From positions 434,001 to 498,000 of the forward strand of contig NZ_CCDM010000001.1 in assembly GCF_000750635.1 (NCBI RefSeq): a stretch of DNA of 64,000 nucleotides, in the 5' to 3' direction. A model generated the notes under the pieces. It did no database searches and was not told the origin of the DNA. It saw only the letters and a program-made list of their open reading frames with translations. Below, piece after piece: positions 35,210 to 45,108 of this stretch. The first letter of the stretch is position 1; every line of letters begins with the position of its first letter. The translations under genes were made by a program, and so were the position numbers. Source of the DNA: Oceanobacillus jeddahensis. Its GTDB lineage: Bacteria > Bacillota > Bacilli > Bacillales > Amphibacillaceae.

Positions 35210-36376
35210 ATGATTGATGAAAAAAAGAATACGACAAAACAAATAAATACACTAACATCTAAAATTATAAAGGTAGAAGTTATTCCGATAAAAATGCCTT
35301 TGAAACAGGTTTTTAAAGGGAGTAATTACTTTATGTCCCATCGAGTAACGGTCATTACAAGAATAACAACAGAGGATGGAATTGTTGGAGAAATATATAA
35401 TGGCGACGAGCTGGATGACTTACAAGCTATTGTAAATATGATTAAAAATGAAATGGCACCACTTATTATTGGAGAAAATATATTTGATGTTAAACATATT
35501 TGGCAAAAATTATATCCTATAACATTTAATATTTTAGCAGATAGAAAAATCTCTTTGAATGCACTATCTTGTGTGGACAGTGCTATCTATGATGCAATCG
35601 GTAAGACATTGGGAATGCCATTAGTACAGCTATGGGGCGGATCAAAAACGAAATTACCAGTCATGCTAATTGGAGGTTATTATTCAGAAAGAAGCGATGT
35701 AGATGAAGTGAAAATTAAAAATGATATTGAGACATATAAAGAAATGGGAGTAGCAGCTTGTAAGTTTAAGGTTGGAGGCAAATCCCCTGAAATTGATATT
35801 GAAAGAGTGAGAATTGCAAGGGAAGCTGCAGGAGATGAGTTTGTACTTACGGTAGATGCCAACCAAGGTTGGGATAGAAAAGATGCATTGACCTTTGCAC
35901 AAGGGATAAGAGATTTTGATATTAGGTGGTTTGAAGAACCTTGTCGATGGAGTTACGCCAAAGACGCTATGAAAGATATACGTTTAATGTCTGGTATCCC
36001 TGTAGCAGCTGGTCAAAGTGAAGATTCGCCTGCAGAATGTATTGAGATGATGAAAGGTGGAGCAATAGATGTTTGTAATTTTGATGCAAGCTGGAGTGGA
36101 GGGCCAACAGCTTGGAAACAAGCGGCTAGTACGGCAGAAGCGTTAGGTTTTGATATGGCTCATCATGAAGAACCACAAATTTCGGCACATTTACTTGGGT
36201 CTACTATGTCAGGAACATTTTTAGAAGTATTCCATCCTGATCGAGATCCAATGTTCTATGAAATTATTGAAAATAGAAATGAATTTAAGAATGGTTATTA
36301 TAAAATTCCTGAAGGTCCTGGGTTTGGTATTCAGCTAGATAAGCGTGTTATTGAATCATATCGTCTGGATAAATAA
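35210..36376 (+). CDS. enolase-superfamily (mandelate racemase/muconate lactonizing) sugar-acid dehydratase
   Basis: A 388-residue protein with an N-terminal capping domain and a TIM barrel. Active-site residues: K185 and K187 (CKFKVGG), metal ligands D216 (DANQ), E242 (FEEP) and E271 (GQSED), and H318 (MAHHEEP) as the opposite acid/base. This KxK-plus-His layout is that of mandelate-racemase-type acid sugar dehydratases. First structural gene of a LacI-controlled operon. The exact acid sugar is not deducible. Confidence 0.82.
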   Translation: MIDEKKNTTKQINTLTSKIIKVEVIPIKMPLKQVFKGSNYFMSHRVTVITRITTEDGIVGEIYNGDELDDLQAIVNMIKNEMAPLIIGENIFDVKHIWQKLYPITFNILADRKISLNALSCVDSAIYDAIGKTLGMPLVQLWGGSKTKLPVMLIGGYYSERSDVDEVKIKNDIETYKEMGVAACKFKVGGKSPEIDIERVRIAREAAGDEFVLTVDANQGWDRKDALTFAQGIRDFDIRWFEEPCRWSYAKDAMKDIRLMSGIPVAAGQSEDSPAECIEMMKGGAIDVCNFDASWSGGPTAWKQAASTAEALGFDMAHHEEPQISAHLLGSTMSGTFLEVFHPDRDPMFYEIIENRNEFKNGYYKIPEGPGFGIQLDKRVIESYRLDK

Positions 36377-36399
36377 CGATTAGAGAGGAGTAAGATTAG

Positions 36400-37263
36400 A
36401 TGGTTGTATTAACGGAACAAAACATGAATGAATTGGAACAAGGAGCAGCAAAAGCGAGAGAGGTTATTATTAATACAGTATATAAAGTAGGGGCCGGTCA
36501 TTTAGGTGGACCTCTTTCTGCTACAGATATTCTTACTGCTTTATATAACCAAGTTTTAAATATAGACCCTAAGAATCCTGACTGGGAACAGCGAGATAGA
36601 TTTGTTCTATCGAAAGGTCATTCTGCGATTGCTTTATATACAGTACTTGCTTTGCGAGGCTATTTTCCAGTGGAGGAAATGGAAACCTTTGATGGAATGC
36701 AGTCAAGACTTCAAGCACATCCGGATAAGGATTTGTTACCTGGTTTAGATATGTCTACGGGATCTTTGGGACAAGGTATTTCGACTGCTGTAGGAATGGC
36801 GTTAGGAGCAAAGCTAAAGGGAGATTCGTTTATGACCTATTGCATGATTGGAGATGGGGAAAGCCAAGAAGGTCAAATGTGGGAAGCTGCTGATGTTGCA
36901 GCAAAATATAAGCTGGATAATCTGATTGTTATTATGGATTATAATAAGTTGCAACAATATGGCTGGGCAGGAGAGGAAGAAGCGAGATTAAACCCAATTC
37001 AAAATCCAGAAATAAAATGGAAAGCTTTTGAATGGGACGTAACCACCATAAATGGTCATTCCATGAAAGAAATTATTGATGCTTGTCAAAAAGCAAAGAA
37101 AACAGTTGGCAAACCTACTATTATTATTGCGAATACCGTAAAAGGTAAAGGCGTTCATTTTATGGAAAACAATTATCTATGGCATTCTAAAGTTCCAACA
37201 GAAGAAGAATATGCCGTATCTATAAAAGAGATTTCTAAAGGTGGGTTAAATCATGACAGTTAA
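36400..37263 (+). CDS. transketolase, N-terminal (TPP-binding) subunit
   Basis: 287 residues covering only the pyrophosphate-binding half of transketolase. Seen: KVGAGHLGGPLSATDIL, LSKGHSAIALY and the TPP/Mg motif GDGESQEGQMWEAA. It overlaps the C-terminal subunit gene by 11 bases; together they form a split transketolase. Such two-subunit forms often serve specialised pathways, for example on branched or unusual ketoses, rather than the pentose phosphate pathway. Confidence 0.85.
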   Translation: MVVLTEQNMNELEQGAAKAREVIINTVYKVGAGHLGGPLSATDILTALYNQVLNIDPKNPDWEQRDRFVLSKGHSAIALYTVLALRGYFPVEEMETFDGMQSRLQAHPDKDLLPGLDMSTGSLGQGISTAVGMALGAKLKGDSFMTYCMIGDGESQEGQMWEAADVAAKYKLDNLIVIMDYNKLQQYGWAGEEEARLNPIQNPEIKWKAFEWDVTTINGHSMKEIIDACQKAKKTVGKPTIIIANTVKGKGVHFMENNYLWHSKVPTEEEYAVSIKEISKGGLNHDS

Positions 37264-38209
37264 AAAAGAATTCAAATCAATGAGAAATAAATTTGGTGAT
37301 GTCATTTTGGAAATCTCTAAGGAGGATCCAAGAGTTTATGGATTAGATGGAGATTTAGCTAATTCTACTAAATTAAATATTTTAGCAGATAAAAATCCAG
37401 ATAAATTTTTGCAAATGGGAATAGCAGAGCAAAATATGATGGGTGTTGGAGCAGGCCTGGCAGCAGTTGGATTACAGCCATGGGCAGTTACTTTTGCAGC
37501 ATTTATAACCAAAAGAAGCCTTGATCAGATTCAAGTATCTATAGCTCAAACCAACTCAGATGTGAAAATGGTTGGGGCTTATGCTGGTCTTTTAAATGGT
37601 AGAGCTGGAAAAACACATCAAGCACTGGAGGATCTAGCGATCATGAGATCTTTATCCAAAATGGTTGTTTTAGCACCAGCTGATGCTTATGAAGTTGAGC
37701 AAGTCATGAGATTTGCAAACAAATATCAGGGGCCAGTCTATATTCGCCTAGCAAGAGATAATGTAGAATCTATATTTTCAGATAGTTGCGAATATAGGTT
37801 CGAATTAGGAAAAGCAGTTGTTTTAAAAGAAGGCGCTGATGCAACGATTATTTCAACAGGTACACAAACAGCAAGAGCGTTAGAGGCTGCCAATCTATTA
37901 CATGAAGAAGGAATAAATGCTTCTGTTGTTCATATGCCCTCTATAAAACCATTAGATAATGAAGCTATTATAGAAGCTGCTAAGAGCACAAGGGCAATTG
38001 TAACAACTGAAGAACATACGATTTATGGAGGATTAGGAAGCGCGGTAGCAGAAGTGTTAGTGGAGAATGTGCCAGTACCCATGTTGCGTGTTGGGGTCCG
38101 TGATAAAAATACGCAGTCGGGATCGAATGAGGAATTATTGGATCATTATGAAATCTCAAGTAAGCATGTTGCTGAAAAAGTGTTACAAGTGATTCAAATG
38201 AAAAAATAG
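37253..38209 (+). CDS. transketolase, C-terminal subunit
   Basis: 318 residues with the pyrimidine-binding domain (catalytic Glu in MGIAEQNMMGVGAGLA) and the C-terminal transketolase domain (EEHTIYGGLGSAVAEVL). It pairs with the preceding gene. Its start lies inside the upstream coding end, downstream of AAAGGTGG. Confidence 0.85.
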   Translation: MTVKKEFKSMRNKFGDVILEISKEDPRVYGLDGDLANSTKLNILADKNPDKFLQMGIAEQNMMGVGAGLAAVGLQPWAVTFAAFITKRSLDQIQVSIAQTNSDVKMVGAYAGLLNGRAGKTHQALEDLAIMRSLSKMVVLAPADAYEVEQVMRFANKYQGPVYIRLARDNVESIFSDSCEYRFELGKAVVLKEGADATIISTGTQTARALEAANLLHEEGINASVVHMPSIKPLDNEAIIEAAKSTRAIVTTEEHTIYGGLGSAVAEVLVENVPVPMLRVGVRDKNTQSGSNEELLDHYEISSKHVAEKVLQVIQMKK

Positions 38210-38272
38210 TTAGATGTTGTTCCCACAATATTTATGTTAAAAACTAAAAATAGAAAGGTATGGTATATAAGA

Positions 38273-39304
38273 ATGAAAGCAATCATGAAAGTAGCACCAG
38301 GACCGGGGAATGTAGAATTAAGAGATATTCCAGATGTAGAGTGCAAGGATAACGAAGTAAAAATTAACGTGAAATATAGCGGGATATGTGGTACCGATCT
38401 CCATATTTTACATGATACTTTTAAGAATTTTCCTCCAGTAGTTCTTGGACATGAATTTGCAGGAATTGTTATAGAGACAGGTAAGGAAGTAAATAGTTTT
38501 AATGTTGGTGATAGAGTAACTGTGCTTCCATCTACAGCAATTACATGTGGTACATGTGAATACTGCAAACAAGGACAATATGTTTTTTGTGAAACGAGAA
38601 GAGGAATGGGCTATGGTGTCAATGGAAGTTTTACAAAAAATGTTGTGGTAAGAGAAGACATGGCATATAAAATACCCGATTATATTTCTTTGGAAGCAGC
38701 AGCTTTGGCAGAACCTTTAGCTTGTGTTGTACAAGCACTGGAAGAATTAGAGACACCTAACGCAGGAGATACTGTCTTGCTTTCAGGTCCTGGGCCATTA
38801 GGGTTAGTATCCCTTTCATTATTAATAAGTAGGGGGGTTAATGTCATTGTGGCAGGGACTGATGTAGATGATATTCGTCTAGAACTATCGCAAAAAATGG
38901 GAGCTTCCAAAGTAGTTAATGTAAGTAAAGAGAATTTAAGTGATATTGTTAAAGATCTAACCAATGAAAAAGGTGTAGATTTTGCTGTAGAATGTGCTGG
39001 TCATCCTAGCTCTATTAATGCTTGTCTACAACAATTAAAGAACAAAGGTAAATTGGTACAATTGGGAATTGTAGGTTCAGAAGTAACCCTGGATTATGAC
39101 TTAGTTATTTATAAGCAAATTACACTTCAAGGTTCTGTAGCCCATTCTATGTCAACATGGGAAAAAGTAATGAAATTATTTGAACAGAACACGTTAGATT
39201 TAAACAGTTTAATTACGCATAAATTTCCCCTGGAACGCTGGAAAGAAGCATTTGAAATGAGTGAAAATAAACAAGCTGGTAAAGTACTTCTTTATCACGA
39301 ATAA
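38273..39304 (+). CDS. zinc-dependent alcohol dehydrogenase (MDR)
   Basis: About 344 residues. Catalytic zinc: CGTD and GHEFAGIV; structural zinc: CGTCEYCKQGQYVFC; NAD-binding GPGPLGLVSL. The first in-frame ATG (38234) is far from any good site, whereas ATG 38273 gives the common N-terminus MKAIMKVAPGPGN. A polyol or hydroxyacid dehydrogenase of the sorbitol/threonine dehydrogenase group; substrate unknown. Confidence 0.82.
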   Translation: MKAIMKVAPGPGNVELRDIPDVECKDNEVKINVKYSGICGTDLHILHDTFKNFPPVVLGHEFAGIVIETGKEVNSFNVGDRVTVLPSTAITCGTCEYCKQGQYVFCETRRGMGYGVNGSFTKNVVVREDMAYKIPDYISLEAAALAEPLACVVQALEELETPNAGDTVLLSGPGPLGLVSLSLLISRGVNVIVAGTDVDDIRLELSQKMGASKVVNVSKENLSDIVKDLTNEKGVDFAVECAGHPSSINACLQQLKNKGKLVQLGIVGSEVTLDYDLVIYKQITLQGSVAHSMSTWEKVMKLFEQNTLDLNSLITHKFPLERWKEAFEMSENKQAGKVLLYHE

Positions 39305-39319
39305 GGGGTTATAAATTAT

Positions 39320-40378
39320 ATGGAAAATAAAGTAAGAAAAACGCGAGCAGCTGTACTGCACAAGCCGTTTGTAGTGAAAATGGAAGAAAGGGAGTTAGAT
39401 TCCTTACACTCAAATGAAGTACTAATAAAAGTGATGTCAGTTGGTGTATGTGGTTCAGATGTCCATTATTATGAGAAAGGGAAAATAGGAAGTAAAAAAG
39501 TAGAAAAACCACTAATTCAAGGACATGAATGTGCAGGAATAGTTGTTGAGATAGGATCAGAAGTAACTACTTTAAAAATTGGAGATCGAGTTGTAATTGA
39601 ACCAGGTATTTCATGTGGTACTTGTACAGATTGTAAAGAAGGAAATTATAATCTATGTAGCCATGTAGCTTTCCTATCTTCCCCGCCAATAGATGGGGCA
39701 TTTTCAGAGTATATAATCCATCCAGAAAATTTTCTTTTTAAAATACCTGATAATGTAACTTTTGAAGAAGCAACATTAATAGAGCCATTATCTGTCGGTT
39801 TACATGGTTTGTCCAGATCCGGTATGAAAGCGGATTCAAGTGTGTTGATATCTGGAATGGGCCCAATTGGATTGACAGCAATTATTGCAGCAAAATCTTT
39901 TGGGGCTCTGAACATTATTGCAACAGATATTGAACCTTTAAGATTAAAAATAGCAAAAGAGTTAGGTGCTACACATGTTATTGATGTTTCCAAACAAAAT
40001 TTAGTAGAGAGCGTGCAAGAATTAACAAATGATCGTGGTGTAGATGTAGTCGTTGAAACATCAGGACAGGAACAAGCAATAAAAGCAAGTGTGGATATCG
40101 TAAAAAAAGGTGGAAATATATCTGTTATTGGATTTTCAAGATTGAATAATATTGGTATTAATTTTTATAAGCTATTACAAAAAGAGGTTAGCATACATGG
40201 TGTATATAGATACACCAATACGTACCAGCATGGAGTTGATATATTAGGTTCTAAAAAATTCAAGACAGATTTACTTTTAACTGATTTTTATCCGTTAGAA
40301 AAAGTACAGGAAGCATTAGAGCATGCCAGAGTGAATAAAAGTTCAAGTATTAAAGTAATTGTTAAGCCTAATGATTGA
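39320..40378 (+). CDS. zinc-dependent polyol dehydrogenase (sorbitol/xylitol dehydrogenase-like)
   Basis: 352 residues with VCGSDVHYYEKGKIG and GHECAGIV (catalytic zinc and substrate pocket typical of L-iditol/xylitol dehydrogenases), structural zinc SCGTCTDCKEGNYNLC and GMGPIGLTA for NAD binding. It follows the first MDR enzyme by 15 bases, so two related dehydrogenases act in the same pathway, likely oxidising polyols or a keto-reduction in reverse. Confidence 0.85.
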   Translation: MENKVRKTRAAVLHKPFVVKMEERELDSLHSNEVLIKVMSVGVCGSDVHYYEKGKIGSKKVEKPLIQGHECAGIVVEIGSEVTTLKIGDRVVIEPGISCGTCTDCKEGNYNLCSHVAFLSSPPIDGAFSEYIIHPENFLFKIPDNVTFEEATLIEPLSVGLHGLSRSGMKADSSVLISGMGPIGLTAIIAAKSFGALNIIATDIEPLRLKIAKELGATHVIDVSKQNLVESVQELTNDRGVDVVVETSGQEQAIKASVDIVKKGGNISVIGFSRLNNIGINFYKLLQKEVSIHGVYRYTNTYQHGVDILGSKKFKTDLLLTDFYPLEKVQEALEHARVNKSSSIKVIVKPND

Positions 40379-40409
40379 ATAGTTAACAGCTTTAGGAGGT
40401 ATTGATCAG

Positions 40410-41852
40410 ATGCAAATGACAAATAAAGTTCAGGAGTATGGGAATACAGTCGGGGGAGCAGAAATTTTTGAAGGAGAAAAAATTCCAGTTTATAACAAAT
40501 ATACAAATGAATTAATTGGTGAGGTATATAAAGCAGACCAAGGTATTGTAAACGATGCAGTAAGCAGTGCTGTAAATACATTTACAAAGATAAAATTACC
40601 GGCAGTAGATAGAAGTGAAATCCTATTACAAACTGCCAAACTATTAGGAGAGAATAGAGAAGACCTCGTACAAACTTTAGTACAGGAGGTTGGAAGAACC
40701 ATAAATGATTGCAATATCGAAGTTGATCGAGCGATTAACACTTTTACCATTTCAGCTGAAGAAGCAAAACGAATTTCGGGTCATGGAGTGCCAATTGAGG
40801 GACAAAAAGGAAATGAGAATCGACTTTCCTTTACTGTTCGAACACCAGTTGGAGTTGTGGGCGCCATAACACCTTTTAACATGCCACTTAATTTAACAGC
40901 TCATAAGATTGGTCCTGCAATTGCTGCGGGAAACACAGTTGTACTAAAACCATCAGAAATAGCGCCTATTACGGTGTTAAAACTAGTGAAAATAATGAAA
41001 GAAGCTGGCCTTCCAGATGGGTATTTAAATGTAGTAAATGGTTTTGGCAGCGAAACTGGTCAATATTTAATTGAAGATGAACGAATAAATATGTTTACTT
41101 TTACAGGAAGCGCAAGAGTAGGGAAATTGATCAAAAATACCACAGGAATTAAGAAAGTATCTTTAGAATTAGGAAATAATTCTCCTACAATTATTCATAA
41201 AGATGCAGTAGAAATTAGTGATATTGCTAAACTTGCAGCTCAAAGAGGATTTGTAACTGCTAATGGACAAGCATGTATTGCTGTTCAAAGGTTGTATGTT
41301 CATAAGGAAATTTATGATGAATTTTTATCAGAGTTTATTCAATCTGCAAAAGATTTAAAAGTTGGTAATCCCGCAGATTCTCAAACAGATATTGGAGTAA
41401 TGATTTCTGAAAAAGAAGTTGCCCGAGTAGAAAAGTGGGTGAGGGAAGCGATCGCAAACGGAGCAAAGCTGGAATGTGGAGGTAAAAGAGAAGGCACGGC
41501 TTACCATCCTACTGTACTAACCAATGTCAATCAGGATATGAAAGTAGTTTGCGAGGAAGTGTTTGGACCAGTTGTTAGTGTTATCCCATATGAGTCAATT
41601 GATGCAGTATTACAGGAAGTAAATCATTCAGATTATGGGCTACAAGCAGGGATATTTACGGCAAATTTCAACTTTGCTATGCGAGCAGTTCGGGAATTGG
41701 AATTTGGAGGCGTTATCATTAATGATGTATCGACATTTAGAACAGATGCTATGCCATATGGTGGGATTAAAAATAGTGGATTAGGCAAAGAAGGTCCTAA
41801 ATATACCATAGAAGAAATGACAAATGAAAAAGTTGTTGTTATGAATTTATAA
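40410..41852 (+). CDS. NAD(P)-dependent aldehyde dehydrogenase
   Basis: 480 residues. General base E253 in LELGNNSP and nucleophile C289 in NGQACIAVQR, with the cofactor motif TFTGSARVGK. The sequence is of the lactaldehyde/glycolaldehyde/succinate-semialdehyde dehydrogenase group. It could remove the short aldehyde released in the pathway. GGAGG lies 10 bases before ATG. Confidence 0.87.
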   Translation: MQMTNKVQEYGNTVGGAEIFEGEKIPVYNKYTNELIGEVYKADQGIVNDAVSSAVNTFTKIKLPAVDRSEILLQTAKLLGENREDLVQTLVQEVGRTINDCNIEVDRAINTFTISAEEAKRISGHGVPIEGQKGNENRLSFTVRTPVGVVGAITPFNMPLNLTAHKIGPAIAAGNTVVLKPSEIAPITVLKLVKIMKEAGLPDGYLNVVNGFGSETGQYLIEDERINMFTFTGSARVGKLIKNTTGIKKVSLELGNNSPTIIHKDAVEISDIAKLAAQRGFVTANGQACIAVQRLYVHKEIYDEFLSEFIQSAKDLKVGNPADSQTDIGVMISEKEVARVEKWVREAIANGAKLECGGKREGTAYHPTVLTNVNQDMKVVCEEVFGPVVSVIPYESIDAVLQEVNHSDYGLQAGIFTANFNFAMRAVRELEFGGVIINDVSTFRTDAMPYGGIKNSGLGKEGPKYTIEEMTNEKVVVMNL

Positions 41853-41879
41853 GAGAATCTGGAAACGGGGGTATTATCT

Positions 41880-42881
41880 ATGAAAAAGTATTTTTTAGCG
41901 ACATTCATTCTTTTCACTATTATTTTAGCTGCCTGTGGTAATTCTTCAAATTCATCGGAAGGGGAAGCAAGCGGGTCTTCAACAACGACATTAAAATTGA
42001 ATTTTGTTGGATCGAATTCCGACCCAACCTACCCTTTATGGGAAGAATTTGCTGAAGAACTTGAAGAAAGATCTGAAGGAACGTTGGAAGTTGAGATTTA
42101 TCCTTCTGAAAGTCTTGGTAATACAACGGACATGATTGAAAGTATTTCAAAAGGAGCTACTGTTTTGCAAGATAGCGATCCAAGTCATTTATCGGATTAT
42201 GTAGATGATTTTTCTATATTTATGCATCCTTATCTTTTTCAAGAGCCTGAAGATATTGAAACAGCATGGAAATCAGATGTAGGGCAAAGAATGTCTGATG
42301 AACTGGAAGAGAAAGGAATTAAAATTGTAACGGCAGTCTATTTTGGAAAGAGACATCTTTTATCAGATGTAGAAGTAGTTACACAGGATGATACGCAAGG
42401 CATGAAAATAAGAAATGCACCCACAACAATGTGGAACGAGGTATCAAAAACGCTTGGTGGAAATCCAACGAATACAGCTTGGTCTGAAACATATAGTGCA
42501 TTATCTCAAGGGGTAGCAGATGCTGCAGAATCCCCACTCTCTTTACTTTATTCTTCTAAATTATATGAAACAAAAGACAGAATATCTTTAACAGGACATC
42601 TAGTAGCAACGACAACGATTGTTATGTCCACGGATGTATATGATTCTTTACCACCCGAAGCGCAAAAAGCTATAGATGAAGTAGGACAAGAACTCCCGGA
42701 GAAGAGAGTTGAAGATATCGAAGAAATTGAAGTGGAATATCGTCAGAAGCTGGAGGATGAAGGAATCGAATTTAATGAAATTGAGCCAGAAAGCTTTATA
42801 GAAGCTTCTGAACATGTAAGTGATGCTTTTCCTGAATGGACAGATGGATTGTATGAAGATATGAAGAAAGCAATTGAATAA
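41880..42881 (+). CDS. TRAP transporter substrate-binding protein (DctP)
   Basis: 333 residues with a lipoprotein signal ending in the lipobox LAAC (Cys 20), then a Ser-rich linker and a DctP-type binding domain. The segment MKIRNAPTTMWNEV carries the conserved Arg that salt-bridges the ligand carboxylate. It supplies a sugar acid to the DctQM membrane pair. A 36-base palindrome follows the gene. Confidence 0.87.
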   Translation: MKKYFLATFILFTIILAACGNSSNSSEGEASGSSTTTLKLNFVGSNSDPTYPLWEEFAEELEERSEGTLEVEIYPSESLGNTTDMIESISKGATVLQDSDPSHLSDYVDDFSIFMHPYLFQEPEDIETAWKSDVGQRMSDELEEKGIKIVTAVYFGKRHLLSDVEVVTQDDTQGMKIRNAPTTMWNEVSKTLGGNPTNTAWSETYSALSQGVADAAESPLSLLYSSKLYETKDRISLTGHLVATTTIVMSTDVYDSLPPEAQKAIDEVGQELPEKRVEDIEEIEVEYRQKLEDEGIEFNEIEPESFIEASEHVSDAFPEWTDGLYEDMKKAIE

Positions 42882-42893
42882 AAAATATATAAA

Positions 42894-42929
42894 TCATGTA
42901 CAATCTAAAAATTTTTAGATTGTACATGA
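42894..42929. repeat. 36-base perfect palindrome between dctP and dctQ
   Basis: TCATGTACAATCTAAAAA followed directly by its exact reverse complement, with no spacer. As RNA it forms an 18-base-pair hairpin 12 bases after the dctP stop. It could protect the dctP mRNA 3' end and reduce readthrough into dctQM, giving more receptor than membrane subunits (inference). Confidence 0.85.
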
Positions 42930-42952
42930 CTTCATAAACTTTTAGCAAGGGG

Positions 42953-43453
42953 ATGGTTAAAATTAAAAAGGTATTTAATCATTTTGAAACCTTCATTGCT
43001 TCAATAGCATTTTTAATAATGTTGTTAGTAGTTATTGTGAATGTACTTTCAAGACTCTTTTTTAGTCGTTCGTTTGGTTTTACAGAAGAAATTGCTTTTA
43101 TATGCTTTACATACAGTGTTTTTTTCGGGACTGTATTACTTTTTAAAACACATGCGTTAATAGCGATCGATTTTGTTGTAGAGAAACTTCCTCCAAAAGT
43201 TCATAAATTAGCAAATATATTAAACTTTTCTATATTGATCTGTGCAAATGCCTATTTTTTATATTTAAGCTTTACGTTAACAATGGATGGATGGACGAGG
43301 CCGACATCATTTCTAGGAATCCCATATTCATTTATTTACTTAGCAGCATTAATTGCTTTTGCATTAATGCTAGCTTATTCAATAGGATTTTTAGTACGTA
43401 TAATCCGAGGCAAGGATGTTGTAACGTCCGTATCACCTGAAAATCAATTTTGA
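42953..43453 (+). CDS. TRAP transporter small membrane subunit (DctQ)
   Basis: 166 residues with four hydrophobic helices, FTEEIAFICFTYSVFFG and the usual conserved polar pattern of DctQ. The ATG at 42953 directly abuts AAGGGG, which is unusable spacing. The codon 9 bases away is ATT (42962), giving the typical N-terminus xKKVFNHFE. The start is therefore uncertain. Confidence 0.82.
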   Translation: MVKIKKVFNHFETFIASIAFLIMLLVVIVNVLSRLFFSRSFGFTEEIAFICFTYSVFFGTVLLFKTHALIAIDFVVEKLPPKVHKLANILNFSILICANAYFLYLSFTLTMDGWTRPTSFLGIPYSFIYLAALIAFALMLAYSIGFLVRIIRGKDVVTSVSPENQF

Positions 43454-43499
43454 AAGAATGGATAAAGTTTTGTTCATTCTTTTACAAGGGGGTTAATAA

Positions 43500-44795
43500 A
43501 TGGATATCGTATCCTTTATTCCTATTATCATATTGTTTATTCTTTTTTTTCTAAGAATTCCAGTTGCATATAGTCTACTGATTGCAACCGTAGTTTATTT
43601 TATATTTATTAATAATACAATGCCTGTTCAATTTACTATTCAGAGTGTAGTGGCGTCACAAGAGTCTTTCACGTATTTAGCAATTCCCTTTTTTGCATGT
43701 GCGGGAGTAATATTTAATTATGCGGGGATTACCGAAAAATTGTTACGGTTGGCAGACATGCTATTAGGACATGTGAAGGGCGGTATGGGTCAGGTTAATG
43801 TTTTACTTAGTGCTATGATGGGAGGTCTTTCTGGATCAGCTAATGCAGATACAGCAATGACAGCAAAGACAGTAATTCCTGAAATGACAAAATTAGGATA
43901 CGATAAAGGATTTTCCACAGCAGTAACTGCTGCTTCAGCGGTAATTACGCCAATCATACCCCCAGGGATTATATTAATACTGTATGCAATTGTAGCAAAT
44001 GTTTCTATCGCAGACATGTTTTTTGCAGGCTATTTACCAGGACTTTTAATTGCAGTTGTGTTATTAATAACTGTATCAATTATTTCACGTAAACGAGGAT
44101 ATGTTCCATCACGAGATAGCAGAGCAAGTTTAAAAGAAATATTTGTACAAATAATAGAATCAATTTGGGCATTATTTTTACCATTAGGTATTTTAATGGG
44201 GCTTCGTTTAGGATGGTTTACACCAACCGAAGCAGGAGCTATGTGTGTATTGTATGCAGCATTAATTGGATTTTTTGTTTACCGTCAATTGAAGCTAAAA
44301 GATATCCCGGCTATCATATTTGAATCAACTGTCGCAACTGCTGGGATCATGTTTATTATAGGAGCGGCAAATGCGTTTGGAGATTATCTTACGTGGGAAC
44401 GTATCCCAGTTTTATTAACAGATTTTCTAACGAATAGTATAAACAATCCATATGTACTTCTGGTTGTTATTACGATACTACTCCTACTAATAGGATGTTT
44501 CTTTGAAGGGGGCGCTGCTATGATTTTATTAGCTCCTCTATTAGTTCCAGTTGTTGATGCTATGGGAATTGATTTGGTATTTTTCGGTATATTAATGAGT
44601 ATAAACTTAACAATTGCAGGTATAACACCACCTTTTGGGACAATGATGTTTGTAGCAACATCGATAACCGGAGTAAAGATAGAAGATTATACGAGGAATA
44701 TATTACCTTTTGTTGGAGTACTTCTACTATTGTTATTTGTATTAATTTTTATTCCAGATTTTGTTATGTTTATACCTAATCTATTATCTCCTTAA
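43500..44795 (+). CDS. TRAP transporter large membrane subunit (DctM)
   Basis: 431 residues with about 12 helices; GGLSGSANADTAMTAKTVIP and ITPIIPPGIILI are the DctM cation- and substrate-pathway motifs. It works with the preceding DctQ and DctP to import a sugar acid with Na+. It is the last gene of the LacI-controlled operon. AAGGGGG lies upstream of ATG. Confidence 0.88.
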   Translation: MDIVSFIPIIILFILFFLRIPVAYSLLIATVVYFIFINNTMPVQFTIQSVVASQESFTYLAIPFFACAGVIFNYAGITEKLLRLADMLLGHVKGGMGQVNVLLSAMMGGLSGSANADTAMTAKTVIPEMTKLGYDKGFSTAVTAASAVITPIIPPGIILILYAIVANVSIADMFFAGYLPGLLIAVVLLITVSIISRKRGYVPSRDSRASLKEIFVQIIESIWALFLPLGILMGLRLGWFTPTEAGAMCVLYAALIGFFVYRQLKLKDIPAIIFESTVATAGIMFIIGAANAFGDYLTWERIPVLLTDFLTNSINNPYVLLVVITILLLLIGCFFEGGAAMILLAPLLVPVVDAMGIDLVFFGILMSINLTIAGITPPFGTMMFVATSITGVKIEDYTRNILPFVGVLLLLLFVLIFIPDFVMFIPNLLSP

Positions 44796-44863
44796 TGATA
44801 AAGAAGTATGTTTGTTTGAGAGTAACATAAACTAGCAGTTAATCATAAGAAAAAAATGTTTGT

Positions 44864-45026
44864 ACAGGTACCAGCACTAGACAACGTTGGGAGTTTTTCT
44901 CTTAACTTTTTAGTACTGGTACCTGTTAACTTTTACGGAGAATGTAATAATGATCTTTTTCTATGACTAGAGACAAAAAACTTTCTTGTTCAAATTAAAA
45001 AAATAATTTTAAATTTTTTAATTTGA
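44864..45026. other. hairpins in the 44796-45108 gap
   Basis: An inverted repeat ACAGGTACCAG...CTGGTACCTGT (44864-44926) with a 31-base loop, then an AT-rich one TTCAAATTAAAAAA / TTTTTTAATTTGAA (44989-45026). Neither has a classic GC stem plus T-run, but they lie between convergent genes and probably help to end transcription. No gene seen in this gap. Confidence 0.45.
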
Positions 45027-45108
45027 AGTAAAAGGAATTATTAAGCTGGTTCAGTGTATGATTATTTGATCTTTTCTTATTTTGTGAAAGGTTCAAGCCT
45101 GCTTAATG

